The notes beneath the pieces were generated by a model that was not told where the DNA came from, ran no database searches, and saw only the letters and a program-made list of their open reading frames with translations. Positions 39,214-49,874 of a stretch of DNA of 64,000 nucleotides are shown in pieces. The DNA is from Ignavibacteria bacterium RBG_16_34_14. Lineage in GTDB: Bacteria > Bacteroidota > Ignavibacteria > Ignavibacteriales > Ignavibacteriaceae. Within the stretch, counting starts at the first letter, position 1. Each line of letters begins with the position of its first letter. Position numbers and translations under genes: made by a program. The stretch spans positions 1 to 64,000 of the forward strand of contig MHAF01000098.1 of NCBI GenBank assembly GCA_001802865.1, written 5' to 3'.

Positions 39214-40185
39214 TTATTGTTTAAGTAATGAAAATCCCATTGATACAGACCAGAATTCTTCGGGTTTCAAGATGATTAATCCCTCCCTGTTATTAAATGC
39301 ATCTATACTTGAAGTCATCGGTTCAACTGCAATGGAGTTTCTATCAGGAGGAATATAAAGGACCAGGTAATTATATTTATTTATTCCTGATTCATGCCAG
39401 ATTTTAAGTTTATAATCTGCGTTGTTAGGAATAATATAGATGAAGTTAATTTCATTATTTTCAGAATACCTGAACAGATTGTCCAATTTTTTATTTTTTA
39501 AATCTATATGATGATAAGATCCATTACTTAAAGAACTAACAATACCATTTGGAATATTATTTTGATCAAGTTCTAACTTCTCCATAGCATTAAACTCAAT
39601 TGAAAGATTATCAACATTTGTATCTAAAGCATAATAGGGATGCCATCCATCTGTAAATAAAATTTCTGAGTTGTTTAAATTAAAAACCTTTGTTGTTATA
39701 ATAACTTCTCCAGTTAATGTAAATTTATAAACCACAGATACTTTGAAACAAAATGGATATCCTTCCATTTTTTTTAATGATTCATATTCTAATTCAACTT
39801 CAGCATATTCTTTCAAAATATTTTTCGAAATGATATTAAACTTTGCATTATATAAAAAACCGTGACAAGCATTTCCTTCATCTTTATAATTTATAGGAAG
39901 CTCAAAATTCTGGTTATTAAAAGTATACTTTCCATTTCTAATCCTATTAGCAAAAGGGAACAGTTTTACATTATTAAAAATATCATCATTTGATATTAAG
40001 TTCTCATCTTTCAACTCTTTTAGAACCGGAATTAATGAATTACCAAAATTAAGAAACGCAGAATTTAATCTGGCTCCAAGATTTGGCAAAATACTGAGAA
40101 ATCCGCCGGTAATTTTATTTTTAATATTAATATGATGAAATAATGTATCTTGATTCTGTTCTGTTATTTGAAATTGGCTATTCAT
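39214..40185 (-). CDS. Aldose 1-epimerase family protein
   Basis: 323 aa; FPFANRIRNGKYTFNNQNFELPINYKDEGNACHGFLY; LFTDGWHPYY; next to galK. Confidence 0.75.
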   Translation of the reverse strand: MNSQFQITEQNQDTLFHHINIKNKITGGFLSILPNLGARLNSAFLNFGNSLIPVLKELKDENLISNDDIFNNVKLFPFANRIRNGKYTFNNQNFELPINYKDEGNACHGFLYNAKFNIISKNILKEYAEVELEYESLKKMEGYPFCFKVSVVYKFTLTGEVIITTKVFNLNNSEILFTDGWHPYYALDTNVDNLSIEFNAMEKLELDQNNIPNGIVSSLSNGSYHHIDLKNKKLDNLFRYSENNEINFIYIIPNNADYKLKIWHESGINKYNYLVLYIPPDRNSIAVEPMTSSIDAFNNREGLIILKPEEFWSVSMGFSLLKQ

Positions 40186-42749
40186 TCTTGAGTCTTTATC
40201 AGGTAGATTTTTTTGAGTTTAATTCCATAATTATTCAATCCTTCATCCAATTCGGGTAATGGAATCGAAATCTGGATGGATTCAAGTTTTAGACTTTTAA
40301 TTTTGTTTGATTGTGGAATTGATTCAAACCAGTAAGGAAGAAAAGTTGGATAAGGTCTTGGTAATAATGCAAACTTAAATTTCTCCGGTTGAGATAAAGG
40401 TATAATTAAATTTTCATAACTGGTTTTAATCGGTATCGTTCTTTCAAATCCTGTAGTATTATCATAAAGAACTTTAACTGTAATGGAATCTAAATCTTCA
40501 GAAGTGCTTTTCATTTCAAGATTAAGTTTATCATTAACACCTGGCTTAATATTCTTTAGATACTCTCCAATATAAAACTGCATAGCTAACTCAGAAAATT
40601 TTTCTCTGACCTTGTTTATAACAACACTTAACTCCTGTTCATAATCCTCATCGAAAGTATAATCAATTCCGTATTGAACAAATCTCCAGATATTTGATGT
40701 AATTAAATTATCAGCATCCGTTTCAGGATTATAAACGAGAATTTTATCAGATGGGGGTAGAATAGAAAGCTTAAAAGATTCGCCAGGGTTGAACGACCAA
40801 AACTCAGGGGAAATATTTAATCTTCCGGGAAATGTAAGAATCTCGTTATCATTATTTATAGCTACAAAATAGTTTATCACTCCATTTAATAATATTTCCT
40901 TGGGAAGAATAAATTCATAAATAAAATCATCAGATTTTACAAATTGAATTTTTTGATAGTTTCGCCAGCCCGGTTTTGTTATATACACAGCAGGGTTAAG
41001 ATTTTCTTCTTTGCAATAAATTTCAATTACAATTTTCTTTTCTTCATTCTCATTAAAAGCCGAAGGTGTAAGATTTTTTATTTCGGTTGATTGAAAATCA
41101 TTAATAAATTCTCCATACTCCTTTATCATTTCAAAATCTGTATTACCTGTGCTATAATTAGTTATAGAAAAATTTTTATCATTTGTAATGAAGTAAACAC
41201 CGGGCTCAAGTTTAACAGTGTAATTAACAGCTGCTTGAAAATTTTCGTTATCAGAATAAATTTTAAAATCAGGGTTTAAATCAGGAAGATTAATTTTCAT
41301 TTTATGGGATTTCCAGAGCAGCTTTGCAACAAGTTCATCAAGTCCATTTCTGCCAAACGGGTTTTTAATCCAAACTGCGTCAGGAAATAACTCCAATTTC
41401 CAAACATTATTATTGACTTCATCTAAAAAATATGTTCCTCTTCCATCATAATTAATTAATTTAGAATTTCCATAGCCGGCAATATGTTTTAGTTGTTTAA
41501 TATCAACAGGGGATGTTTCATTATTGTTTGAATAATAAAATCTTTCCGAAGTATTAAGCAGACTGAGATTCATATTGTAATCAACCAACACGTTGCTCAT
41601 AATAACTGATGAATTATCAATTTTCTTTGGTGAAATCTCCTCTTTGTTAAAAAGATAAGCTGATATAAGAAAGCTTAACGCTTTTTGAGGTGTGTAAAGT
41701 AAATTCAAAAAATGAGTTGAATACTCTGAGTTGTATTGTGCGATTGAAGTAGGATCGTAGCAGAACATCGTTGCCCATTGCATTCCGGCTTCTTTAAAAC
41801 TGTGAGCCATAACGGGATACATATAAGATTTTCCAATATCAGCAGCATCAAATTCATAAACTATTTTAGCTTTATTTTTTATTTTCTCTGTATGATCCGG
41901 AAGCGGATAAGAAAGAACATTAGGAAGAAAATTTCCTTTTAGCTCACTGTATTTTACTAATCCAGTTGGATACCACTGAAATGAAATTCCTTCTATGTTT
42001 GATGAAGCAACCCCTTCCCACTGCTCTTTACCCGGATTCTCACTTATGTTAAAGAAGATTGGTTTTGTTATACCTACATCTCTTAAAGCTTTAACTGTAG
42101 TGTTCACGTAATTTGTAACACTATCTTTATTGAGAGAAAGATTTGGTTCGTTAAAAATTTCAAATCCAATTATGTAATCTTCATCCCTATAAGTTTTGCC
42201 TGTATAGGAATTTTTATGATTAACAAATTGTTTGAGATAATTTACGTGTGCCTTAAGAACTTCTGGTTTAGTTGTTGACTCTATCTTGGAATAGAAAGTT
42301 GAGAAGCCGGTTGTTTCGATATCAGGTTCGGGCCAGCCCGTTCCCCACCATGCAATCGGTGTAAGAATAATGTAAATATTATTTTCAATTAATTTTGAAA
42401 TCAAGTAATCCAGCAATTCAATATGTTCATTCTCAATCAGGTTTCCTTCTCTATCTGAAACTTCCCTGTCCCATACATGAATACGATAAGCATTTAACCC
42501 AAGTCTATTAAATTGCTGAATATCGAGATCAATAATTTCTTTGTGCGAAATGCTTTTATCTTTTAAAGCCCTGTATGAAAAAGCAAAAGGTGTTGAATAA
42601 TTTACACCAAAGAAATAAGCTTCTTCTTTATTTATGGTCCATCTCATTCTTCCGGATGAATCTACATAAATAAGATCCGACGAGCTTTGTGCAGAAATAT
42701 TCGGGAGAAAAAGAAATGAGAAGAACAATATTTTTAGTAAAAATTTCAT
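40182..42749 (-). CDS. Secreted clan GH-A glycoside hydrolase
   Basis: 855 aa; signal peptide; LNAYRIHVWDREVSDREGNLIENEHIELLDYLISKLIENNIYIILTPIAWW; IGFEIFNEPNLS; KIVYEFDAADIG. Confidence 0.7.
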   Translation of the reverse strand: MKFLLKILFFSFLFLPNISAQSSSDLIYVDSSGRMRWTINKEEAYFFGVNYSTPFAFSYRALKDKSISHKEIIDLDIQQFNRLGLNAYRIHVWDREVSDREGNLIENEHIELLDYLISKLIENNIYIILTPIAWWGTGWPEPDIETTGFSTFYSKIESTTKPEVLKAHVNYLKQFVNHKNSYTGKTYRDEDYIIGFEIFNEPNLSLNKDSVTNYVNTTVKALRDVGITKPIFFNISENPGKEQWEGVASSNIEGISFQWYPTGLVKYSELKGNFLPNVLSYPLPDHTEKIKNKAKIVYEFDAADIGKSYMYPVMAHSFKEAGMQWATMFCYDPTSIAQYNSEYSTHFLNLLYTPQKALSFLISAYLFNKEEISPKKIDNSSVIMSNVLVDYNMNLSLLNTSERFYYSNNNETSPVDIKQLKHIAGYGNSKLINYDGRGTYFLDEVNNNVWKLELFPDAVWIKNPFGRNGLDELVAKLLWKSHKMKINLPDLNPDFKIYSDNENFQAAVNYTVKLEPGVYFITNDKNFSITNYSTGNTDFEMIKEYGEFINDFQSTEIKNLTPSAFNENEEKKIVIEIYCKEENLNPAVYITKPGWRNYQKIQFVKSDDFIYEFILPKEILLNGVINYFVAINNDNEILTFPGRLNISPEFWSFNPGESFKLSILPPSDKILVYNPETDADNLITSNIWRFVQYGIDYTFDEDYEQELSVVINKVREKFSELAMQFYIGEYLKNIKPGVNDKLNLEMKSTSEDLDSITVKVLYDNTTGFERTIPIKTSYENLIIPLSQPEKFKFALLPRPYPTFLPYWFESIPQSNKIKSLKLESIQISIPLPELDEGLNNYGIKLKKIYLIKTQE

Positions 42750-44134
42750 TTAAGAAGAATTGCTTTAATGGAAGCCGATTTCTTTTCAGTAATTAGTATA
42801 ATTAAATAAATACCCGAAGGAAGAATATTATTATTTGCATCTCTGCCATTCCATCCTATTGAATTTTCACCAGCATTTTTTATTTCGTTAATCAAAATGT
42901 TGATCTCTTCACCAAGAGAGTTGTACACAACTAATTTTACATTCGTTTTCTGAAGCAATTCATAATTTATCCTTGTTACAGGATTAAAGGGATTGGGGTA
43001 ATTCTGATGTAATTTGAAATCTAAAATTTCATTTTCCAGATCATTAACAGATACAGGTTCATGAAATGCTGATAAAGAATTTAAAGCTTCCCCTTGAAAA
43101 TTAAATAATGTTAGATTTTCCCAGGGTGACCCGATAGGTTGCACTGAAATATATTCAGGAGCCCAATAAAATAACCCAAGACCTTTGTTGTTCGGTACAT
43201 TTTTAATAATCTCTATTAGATCATATAGAAAATTGAATTGCCCTTCTACCGTAGCTGAATATCCCTGGTGAAGCTGGGAGGAATTCCAGACAAAATTGTT
43301 ATGGTTATCGAAATATTCCAATGTCCATGGATATGCAGCCTCTGCAACAATTATCTCTTTATTGTATCTCGTTGCTAAGTCATTAAGATTCTGAGTTAAA
43401 TCAGATAATGTTCCATGCCACCACGGATAAAATGATTGACCAATTATATCAAATGGTACCTGGTAGGAATTTAAATTATCAAAAAACCATCTGCTGCCGT
43501 TATTGTCACCTCCCCGATCAATATGAATCAAAATTGGAATTGTTGAATCAGGAACTGCATCGAGCACTGCATTTCTCGCAGTCTTTAAAAGATTTGTAAA
43601 CTGCTGCCATTGTTGTGGTGTATTATATGAACCGCCAACTCTGCCTTCAGGCCAGAGAAATCCGCTTATGATTTCATTTCCAATTTGAACCATATCAGGC
43701 AAGGCATTTATTTCATCAAATGCCTGTATCACATTAAGAGTATAGGAATAAATACTATCTACTAATTCCTGATAAGAAAGAGACTGCCATGCAACAGGTT
43801 TATTTTGCTGACCTGGATCAGCCCAGCTGTCTGAGTAATGAAAATCCAGAAAAAATTTTAATCCATTCTGTTTTATTCTGCTTGCCATCTGAAGAGTGCT
43901 TGCAAGCCCACAATAACCATTTGCGGGTGAATGCCAGAGCCGAAGCCGTATGTAATTGATTTCATTCAGACTGAAAATTTCTAATGGATCGGTTTGTACT
44001 CCATTTATATTATATACTCCGCCTAAATCTTCTATCTGAGGAATGAAAGATACATCTGCACCTTTAATAAACTCAGAAGACTGGGCAAATAATAAAGAAT
44101 CTAAAAAAAATATTAAAAAGAAAAACTGTTTCAT
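42746..44134 (-). CDS. GH53 endo-beta-1,4-galactanase with T9SS tail
   Basis: 462 aa; FIKGADVSFIPQIEDLGGVY; NYIRLRLWHSPA; KFFLDFHYSDSWADPGQQNKPVAW; MVQIGNEIISGFLWPEG; NYPNPFNPVTRINYEL tail. Confidence 0.9.
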   Translation of the reverse strand: MKQFFFLIFFLDSLLFAQSSEFIKGADVSFIPQIEDLGGVYNINGVQTDPLEIFSLNEINYIRLRLWHSPANGYCGLASTLQMASRIKQNGLKFFLDFHYSDSWADPGQQNKPVAWQSLSYQELVDSIYSYTLNVIQAFDEINALPDMVQIGNEIISGFLWPEGRVGGSYNTPQQWQQFTNLLKTARNAVLDAVPDSTIPILIHIDRGGDNNGSRWFFDNLNSYQVPFDIIGQSFYPWWHGTLSDLTQNLNDLATRYNKEIIVAEAAYPWTLEYFDNHNNFVWNSSQLHQGYSATVEGQFNFLYDLIEIIKNVPNNKGLGLFYWAPEYISVQPIGSPWENLTLFNFQGEALNSLSAFHEPVSVNDLENEILDFKLHQNYPNPFNPVTRINYELLQKTNVKLVVYNSLGEEINILINEIKNAGENSIGWNGRDANNNILPSGIYLIILITEKKSASIKAILLK

Positions 44135-44251
44135 TAACTATTCGTATCACTGTTGTTAGTTATTCAATTCAATTCTATAACTCTCAATCAAGTAAAAATT
44201 TATTTCTTTCAAAAAATTATAGAAAAATAAATCAGTAAAAATATTTTGCAC

Positions 44252-45304
44252 TTATTTATTTTCATTAATTATCTTTAAAGAATAATGAACTGAATACATT
44301 TCTTTCAATATTTCGGCGCTTCTTTCAGGAGTTATATCTCGCTGAGGTTCACCAAGCATTTCATAACCAACCATAAATTTTTTAATTGTTGCAGACCTTA
44401 ACAACGGTGGATAAAAATGCATATGTAAATGCCATTCAGGATGTTCCAGGCCATCTGTTGGTGATTGATGAATTCCTGCTGAATAAGGAAATGATGTATT
44501 AAAAATATTATCATACTTTACAGTTGTAATTTTTAATATTTCTGCAAACAACTCTATTTCTTTTTCAACTAATTGTAGGATATTATTAATTTTTCTTTTA
44601 GAGATAATCATTGACTCAAAAGGCCAAACAGCCCAGAAAGGAACTAAAAGAATAAAACTATCGTTTTCAAAAATAATTCTCTCCTGTTTTTGTTTTTCAA
44701 GATTGATATAATCAGAAAGAAGCGAGGTATTTTTTTCTTTATAATATTGTAATTGATTAAACTGTTCTTTAAAAGGTTCATTCGGAATATTTTCCTGTGC
44801 CCAGATCTGTCCATGAGGATGAGAATTACTGCATCCCATAATCTCGCCTTTATTTTCAAAAATTTGCACGTAATTAATAAAAGGTTTGCTGCCAAGGAAT
44901 GAATATTCATCTTGCCAGGTGTTAACTACCTTTACGATTTCTCCCAGTTCAAGTTCAGCAAGAGTTAAATTATGTTTGGGGGAAAAGCAAACTACCCTGC
45001 AAATTCCACTTTCTGTTTGTGCTTTAATTAATCCGGATTCATTAATAAAAAAATTAGATTTATCTTTTTTTAGAGCGCTGAAGTCATTATCAAAAACAAA
45101 TGTAGAAGTGTAATTAGGATTGATATCTCCATTTGCACGAATATTTCCCGGACATAAGTAGCAATTATTTATGTATTCTGGGGTAAGATGAGTAAAGTAT
45201 TGTTCAACTTTTCCCTGCCAGGGTCTTTGTGTGCGATGAGGCGAAACAAGAATCCATTCCCCTGTTAAAGGATTAAATCTTCTATGACTTTCTTTTGGAA
45301 TCAT
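44252..45304 (-). CDS. galT: Galactose-1-phosphate uridylyltransferase
   Basis: 350 aa; RRFNPLTGEWILVSPHRTQRPWQGKVE; ENKGEIMGCSNSHPHGQIWA; HPEWHLHMHFYPPLLRS. Confidence 0.92.
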   Translation of the reverse strand: MIPKESHRRFNPLTGEWILVSPHRTQRPWQGKVEQYFTHLTPEYINNCYLCPGNIRANGDINPNYTSTFVFDNDFSALKKDKSNFFINESGLIKAQTESGICRVVCFSPKHNLTLAELELGEIVKVVNTWQDEYSFLGSKPFINYVQIFENKGEIMGCSNSHPHGQIWAQENIPNEPFKEQFNQLQYYKEKNTSLLSDYINLEKQKQERIIFENDSFILLVPFWAVWPFESMIISKRKINNILQLVEKEIELFAEILKITTVKYDNIFNTSFPYSAGIHQSPTDGLEHPEWHLHMHFYPPLLRSATIKKFMVGYEMLGEPQRDITPERSAEILKEMYSVHYSLKIINENK

Positions 45305-45451
45305 AATTTAACTTGCCAACGTTTGCAGGTATGTTTGTAAAAAAATATCAGGTTGATTCTCTGACTATAAATAAAGTATCTAATTTAATATCAGTATTTG
45401 AATTTGATCCATTCTGATCTTCAATCCCAGTAGGTAAGCCAAATAAAAACT

Positions 45452-45473
45452 TAGTGGAGGTGCGGGGAGTCGA
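45452..45473 (-). repeat. Fragment resembling tmRNA/tRNA-Ala 3' end (candidate att remnant)
   Basis: Reverse complement TCGACTCCCCGCACCTCCACTA resembles T-loop/T-stem plus acceptor 3' strand ending ...CUCCA(CCA); no upstream tmRNA/tRNA body seen. Confidence 0.45.
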
Positions 45474-45512
45474 TAATTTACTTCCAACTTATTTAATAAT
45501 AATAGCTTAATG

Positions 45513-45555
45513 AAGTTAATAATTTTTTCACACACATTTCACACATTATTAACTT
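45513..45555. promoter_or_regulatory. 11-bp perfect inverted repeat with 21-nt spacer in the divergent intergenic region
   Basis: AAGTTAATAAT-N21-ATTATTAACTT between galT (minus) and the TonB receptor remnant (plus). Confidence 0.45.
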
Positions 45556-45955
45556 TTTTAAAAACTTATTAAACTTATGAAATGTCAATTTAACTGGGAT
45601 GTTATGTGTTTCTAAAACTATTCCTTTCAATAATTTTTTCAAATTTTGTCAATAGGTTTGAAAACTCTCTTGACTCTAAAATAAAAAATTGCAGAGAGTC
45701 TAGGATTCTGTCATATTTAAATTTATGATAAAATTTCCAATGTTATAATATCAATTGATATTAAAATTATTCTAATATATGGTAGAAAATATATTTTTTT
45801 AAAAAGTTTTTGTTATAATGAATAATTCGAACTAATTTTCAAATTATTTAAAAATCAAAAATTTTTTTGTACACTCCTTGTTATCAGAAATTAAATCGTC
45901 TTTTTAAAATAAGATCATCTTAATTAATCATTATCAACCATACATAAGGAGTCTC

Positions 45956-48900
45956 ATGAAATCAAAACATTTACTGATCCTTCTTACAGTTATATTCCTC
46001 AATATTATTCTTCAGCAACAAGCCTTTCCTCAAGGTGTAGCAACGGCGGCACTTAGCGGTATCGTTTTAGATAAGGAAAATAATCCATTACCTGGTGCAA
46101 ACGTAATTGCAGTACATGTTCCTAGCAGAACACAATACGGTGCTTCCAGCAGAAATAACGAACAATTTAATATCCCCAATATGAAAATTGGAGGGCCCTA
46201 TACTGTAACGGGTTTCTTTTGTCGGCTATACCACAGGAGTTAAGGAAGATATTTTCCTTAATCTCGGACAGCAGCTAAGACTGGACTTCGAACTTTCTGA
46301 AGAAGCCGTGATAGGTGAAGAAGTTCTAGTTACAGCCGAAAGAAATGAGATTTTTAACAGTAACCGAACAGGCGCTGAAACATTTATAAAACCGAGAGAG
46401 GTTACTCTGCTGCCTTCAATCAAACGAAGCACAAGAGATCTAATAAGATTAGACCAACGTAACGATGGCAATTACAGTTTCGGTGGAAAAAACTGGCTAT
46501 TCAATAACATTTCACTTGACGGTTCATACTTTAATAACTCATTCGGTCTGGATGATCCTGCACCGGGCGGGCAAACAAATGCTGAACCTATCCCTTATGA
46601 TGCAGTTGAACAGGTTCAGGTTTCTGTTGCACCTTTTGATGTTAGAGAAGGAGGTTTTACTGGTGCCGGTATTAACACCGTAACTAAAAGCGGTTCAAAT
46701 CAATTAAAAGGTTCAATATATAGCTTCATTAGGAATGAAGCTTTTGTCGGCAACAAAGTCAACGGGCAGGATGTAATAGCTAATCCCGATTTAGTATTTA
46801 ATCAATTAGGTTTCAGTGTTGGCGGTCCTGTTCTTCAGAACAAACTTTTTTTCTTTCTTAACGCTGAATTAGAAAGACGAGAAGACCCGGGTACAAATTT
46901 TGCCGCCAGTCGCGGGTCTTCAGGTTTGGGTATATCCCGTGTTGAAGCCAGCGTAATGGATGCTATAAGAACACGTATGAAGGAAGTATACGGGTATGAA
47001 ACCGGTGAGTACGAAAATTATCTCCATCGGACAGAGAATGAAAAACTACTCCTTAAACTCGATTGGAATATTTACGATAACAATAATCTTATTTTTAGAT
47101 ACAATAGATTTGATGCCCGTCGTGATTTACCACCACATCCGTTTGTCCTTAGCGCAGGTGGACGTGGACCAAATGAAAACAGTCTGCCATTTCAAAATTC
47201 AGGTTACAAGATCAATAACAGATTGAATTCTTTTGCTCTTGAATTAAACTCAAAGGGCAACACTTTTTCTAACCGCTTCTTTACAAGTTATAACAGGTTC
47301 CGTGATAACCGTGACCCATTCAGCGAACCATTTCCAACTATTGAAATACTTGAAAATGGAATTACTTATACAACAATAGGCCTGGAACCATTTTCGGCAC
47401 ATAATATTTTAGATCAGGATGTATGGCAGGCAACAAATAATTTTAGCTATTTTTTGAATAATCATGTTGTAACAATAGGGGCAACATTCGAGTACTTTAG
47501 TTTCTTCAACTCATTCAACATATTCCGTAACGGAGTATTTTTCCTTCCTGATTTTCTTGACTTTATCGGTGACGCAAGATTTTCTTCTTTAGCTGATTTC
47601 TTTGCCCGTACTGATCCAGCTTTGCCAGACTCTGATCGCATTGATTTTAGAGGGATGATTGGATCCGGTCCATTCAAAGGAGAAAACATCGAAGTTGGTC
47701 AGCTTGCATTTTATGTCCAAGATGAATTTCTTATCTCATCTGTGTTTAATCTTAATATCGGTTTTCGAGTTGATCTTCCCTTCTATATTACAGAACCGGT
47801 AGATAATCCTTTTTCAAGAAGCTTAACTCTACTTGATGAAAATGATGACCCGGAAAAAGTGGATCAAAGTAAGCTTCCAAGTATTCAACCTTTGTATTCA
47901 CCACGCATTGGTTTTAACTGGGATATCAGTGGAGACAAATCTTCGCAACTAAGAGGTGGTACAGGTATTTTTACTGGACGTTTACCCTTTGTGTGGATTG
48001 GTAATGTTATCTCAAATCCTGGACAAAATAAAAATTTATATCCAGAACCCGGTGTTGGACAAATAGTTTCAAAGGATGAAGCTATTTTACAGCAATCGTT
48101 CGACCTGAATGCAATGGTTGATGATTTTAAATGGCCACAGGTTTGGACCACTAACAATGCTATTGACCACAAGCTTCCAGGGGATTTATTTGGTACAATT
48201 GAATTTATATACGGGAAAGATATTAATTCTATTTATGTAAGAAATGCTGATCTGGTTAAACCTGTTCGCTACTTGCCTGATGGAAGACCATATTTTGGCG
48301 GTGCTGGAGCAAATGAACTAAACGTTGATCCAAATAATGGAGGAAATGGAGTATACGTAATTGATAATGCCGATGAAGGCTATAACTACAGCATAACTGC
48401 TCAGTTGCGTAAAACTTTTGATTTCGGTCTGAGTTCATTTTTTTCTTATACTTTTCTTCAGGCAAAAAGCTTAATGAAATCTACAGAAATAGCAAGTGTT
48501 TTATTTGCAGAAAATCCGAACAAGGGTGATCCAAATAAACCGGAATTAAGTTATTCGGAATCCGACATAGATTTGTTGCCGGTGGTTCTTATAGACACGA
48601 ATGGTCAGAGAGCTGGGCGACAAGTTTCGGTCTTTTCGTCGAAGTAGCTGAAGGTAACAGATTTGAAGGAGCCGGCGGCAATAGATATTCGTATTTATAT
48701 GCCGGCGATGTTAACGGTGACGGAAGTACAACGAATGATTTAATTTATATTCCTTCGGATCAAAATGATATTTTTCTAGCGGACTATGTAAATTCAAGCG
48801 GTGTTACTGTAACAGTCGCGCAGCAATGGGCAGCATTAAATGAGTTTATTGAACAGGATGATTATCTGAAGGAAAATCGTGGTAAAATTGCAGATCGCTT

Positions 48901-49217
48901 TGGTGGAGTAAATCCATGGTTCAGTAATATTGATTTACGATTACTTCAGGATTTCGCACTTAACCTGGCAGGGAACAAACACACATTCCAATTGAGTATA
49001 GATATTCTAAACGTGGCAAATCTGGTTAATTCAGATTGGGGCGTTCGTCAAATTGCAAATTCAGCAGCTACCTCACCACTACAATTAGCTGGTTTCAATA
49101 CCGAGGGTGCCCCTATATTTAATTTCAAGGAAAACCGTTTCGAAAACTTTTACGGATGACCCGGGATTGAAATCCCGCTGGCAAATGCAGATTGAGTTGA
49201 GATATATATTTAATTAA
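45956..49217 (+). pseudogene. TonB-dependent receptor interrupted by three frameshifts
   Basis: Segments: MKSKHLLILLTV...GGPYTVT | VSFVGYTTGVKEDIFLNLG...ELSYSES | HRFVAGGSYRHEWSESWATSFGLFVEVAEGNRF...NRF | KTFTDDPGLKSRWQMQIELRYIFN*. Breaks near 46210, 48561 and 49142. Confidence 0.8.
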
Positions 49218-49242
49218 GTAAAAACCAATCTTAGTATTATAA

Positions 49243-49273
49243 CCGCTATGGGAAATGCCCATAGCAGTTTTTA
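49243..49273 (+). terminator. Rho-independent terminator downstream of the TonB receptor remnant
   Basis: GCTATGGG-AAATG-CCCATAGC (8-bp stem) followed by AGTTTTTATT. Confidence 0.75.
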
Positions 49274-49436
49274 TTATAAGGAAATTTTATGTTTCAGAAA
49301 TCAAACCGAGATAAAAATTTGCAGCATGCTTCACTTAATCGTTAGAGAACTGGGATTTCCAAATTCAGTCTTTGGATTTTTCACGTCTGTTAATACTATG
49401 CTTATTATTTTTAGATGTTCCATTGAAATGGCATAA

Positions 49437-49505
49437 AATATTGCTGTTATAGGCGCTACTGGTAATATTGGTAAAGTGATTACAGAACTTTTACTTGAAA
49501 AATGA
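49437..49505 (+). pseudogene. Remnant of NAD(P)-binding SDR/NmrA-like Rossmann N-terminus
   Basis: In-frame *NIAVIGATGNIGKVITELLLEK*; GATGNIG glycine-rich motif with no start codon. Confidence 0.5.
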
Positions 49506-49544
49506 GTAGAGATTTGTACTATTAGAATTGATTTTTTTACTTTA

Positions 49545-49874
49545 GTGAGTGATAAAGTTTATACAATCCTAATTGTCAAAAGTAATAATAACATAATTCT
49601 GGATATCCAGCATATTCTTTTATCTCATAAAAATTATATAACCGAAGTTGCTCATTCTGCTGTTGGTTTGATAACTTCTGTAAAAAAAATCATTCCTGGC
49701 TTAGTGATTTATCCTCTACTTATGGAAGATTCTAAAATAAATTTGGATTCATTAATTTATTTTCAAAATAAATTTAAATTTAGAATTATTTTTATAGCGG
49801 GCGATATGGAGTTAAAATATTATAAAAATAAAGTGAAATCAGCTTTAATATTTTTTCTAAAAAAAACTTTATAG
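49545..49874 (+). CDS. Degenerate response-regulator receiver-like protein
   Basis: 109 aa; YTILIVKSNNNIILDIQHIL...IPGLVIYPLLM...FRIIFIAGDMEL...LIFFLKKTL follows receiver topology without the phosphoacceptor Asp. Confidence 0.4.
   Translation: MSDKVYTILIVKSNNNIILDIQHILLSHKNYITEVAHSAVGLITSVKKIIPGLVIYPLLMEDSKINLDSLIYFQNKFKFRIIFIAGDMELKYYKNKVKSALIFFLKKTL

Noticed and set aside
49248-49436. 62-aa plus-strand ORF MGNAHSSFYYKEIL...
   Set aside because: It begins inside the terminator hairpin at 49243-49273 and has no family resemblance.
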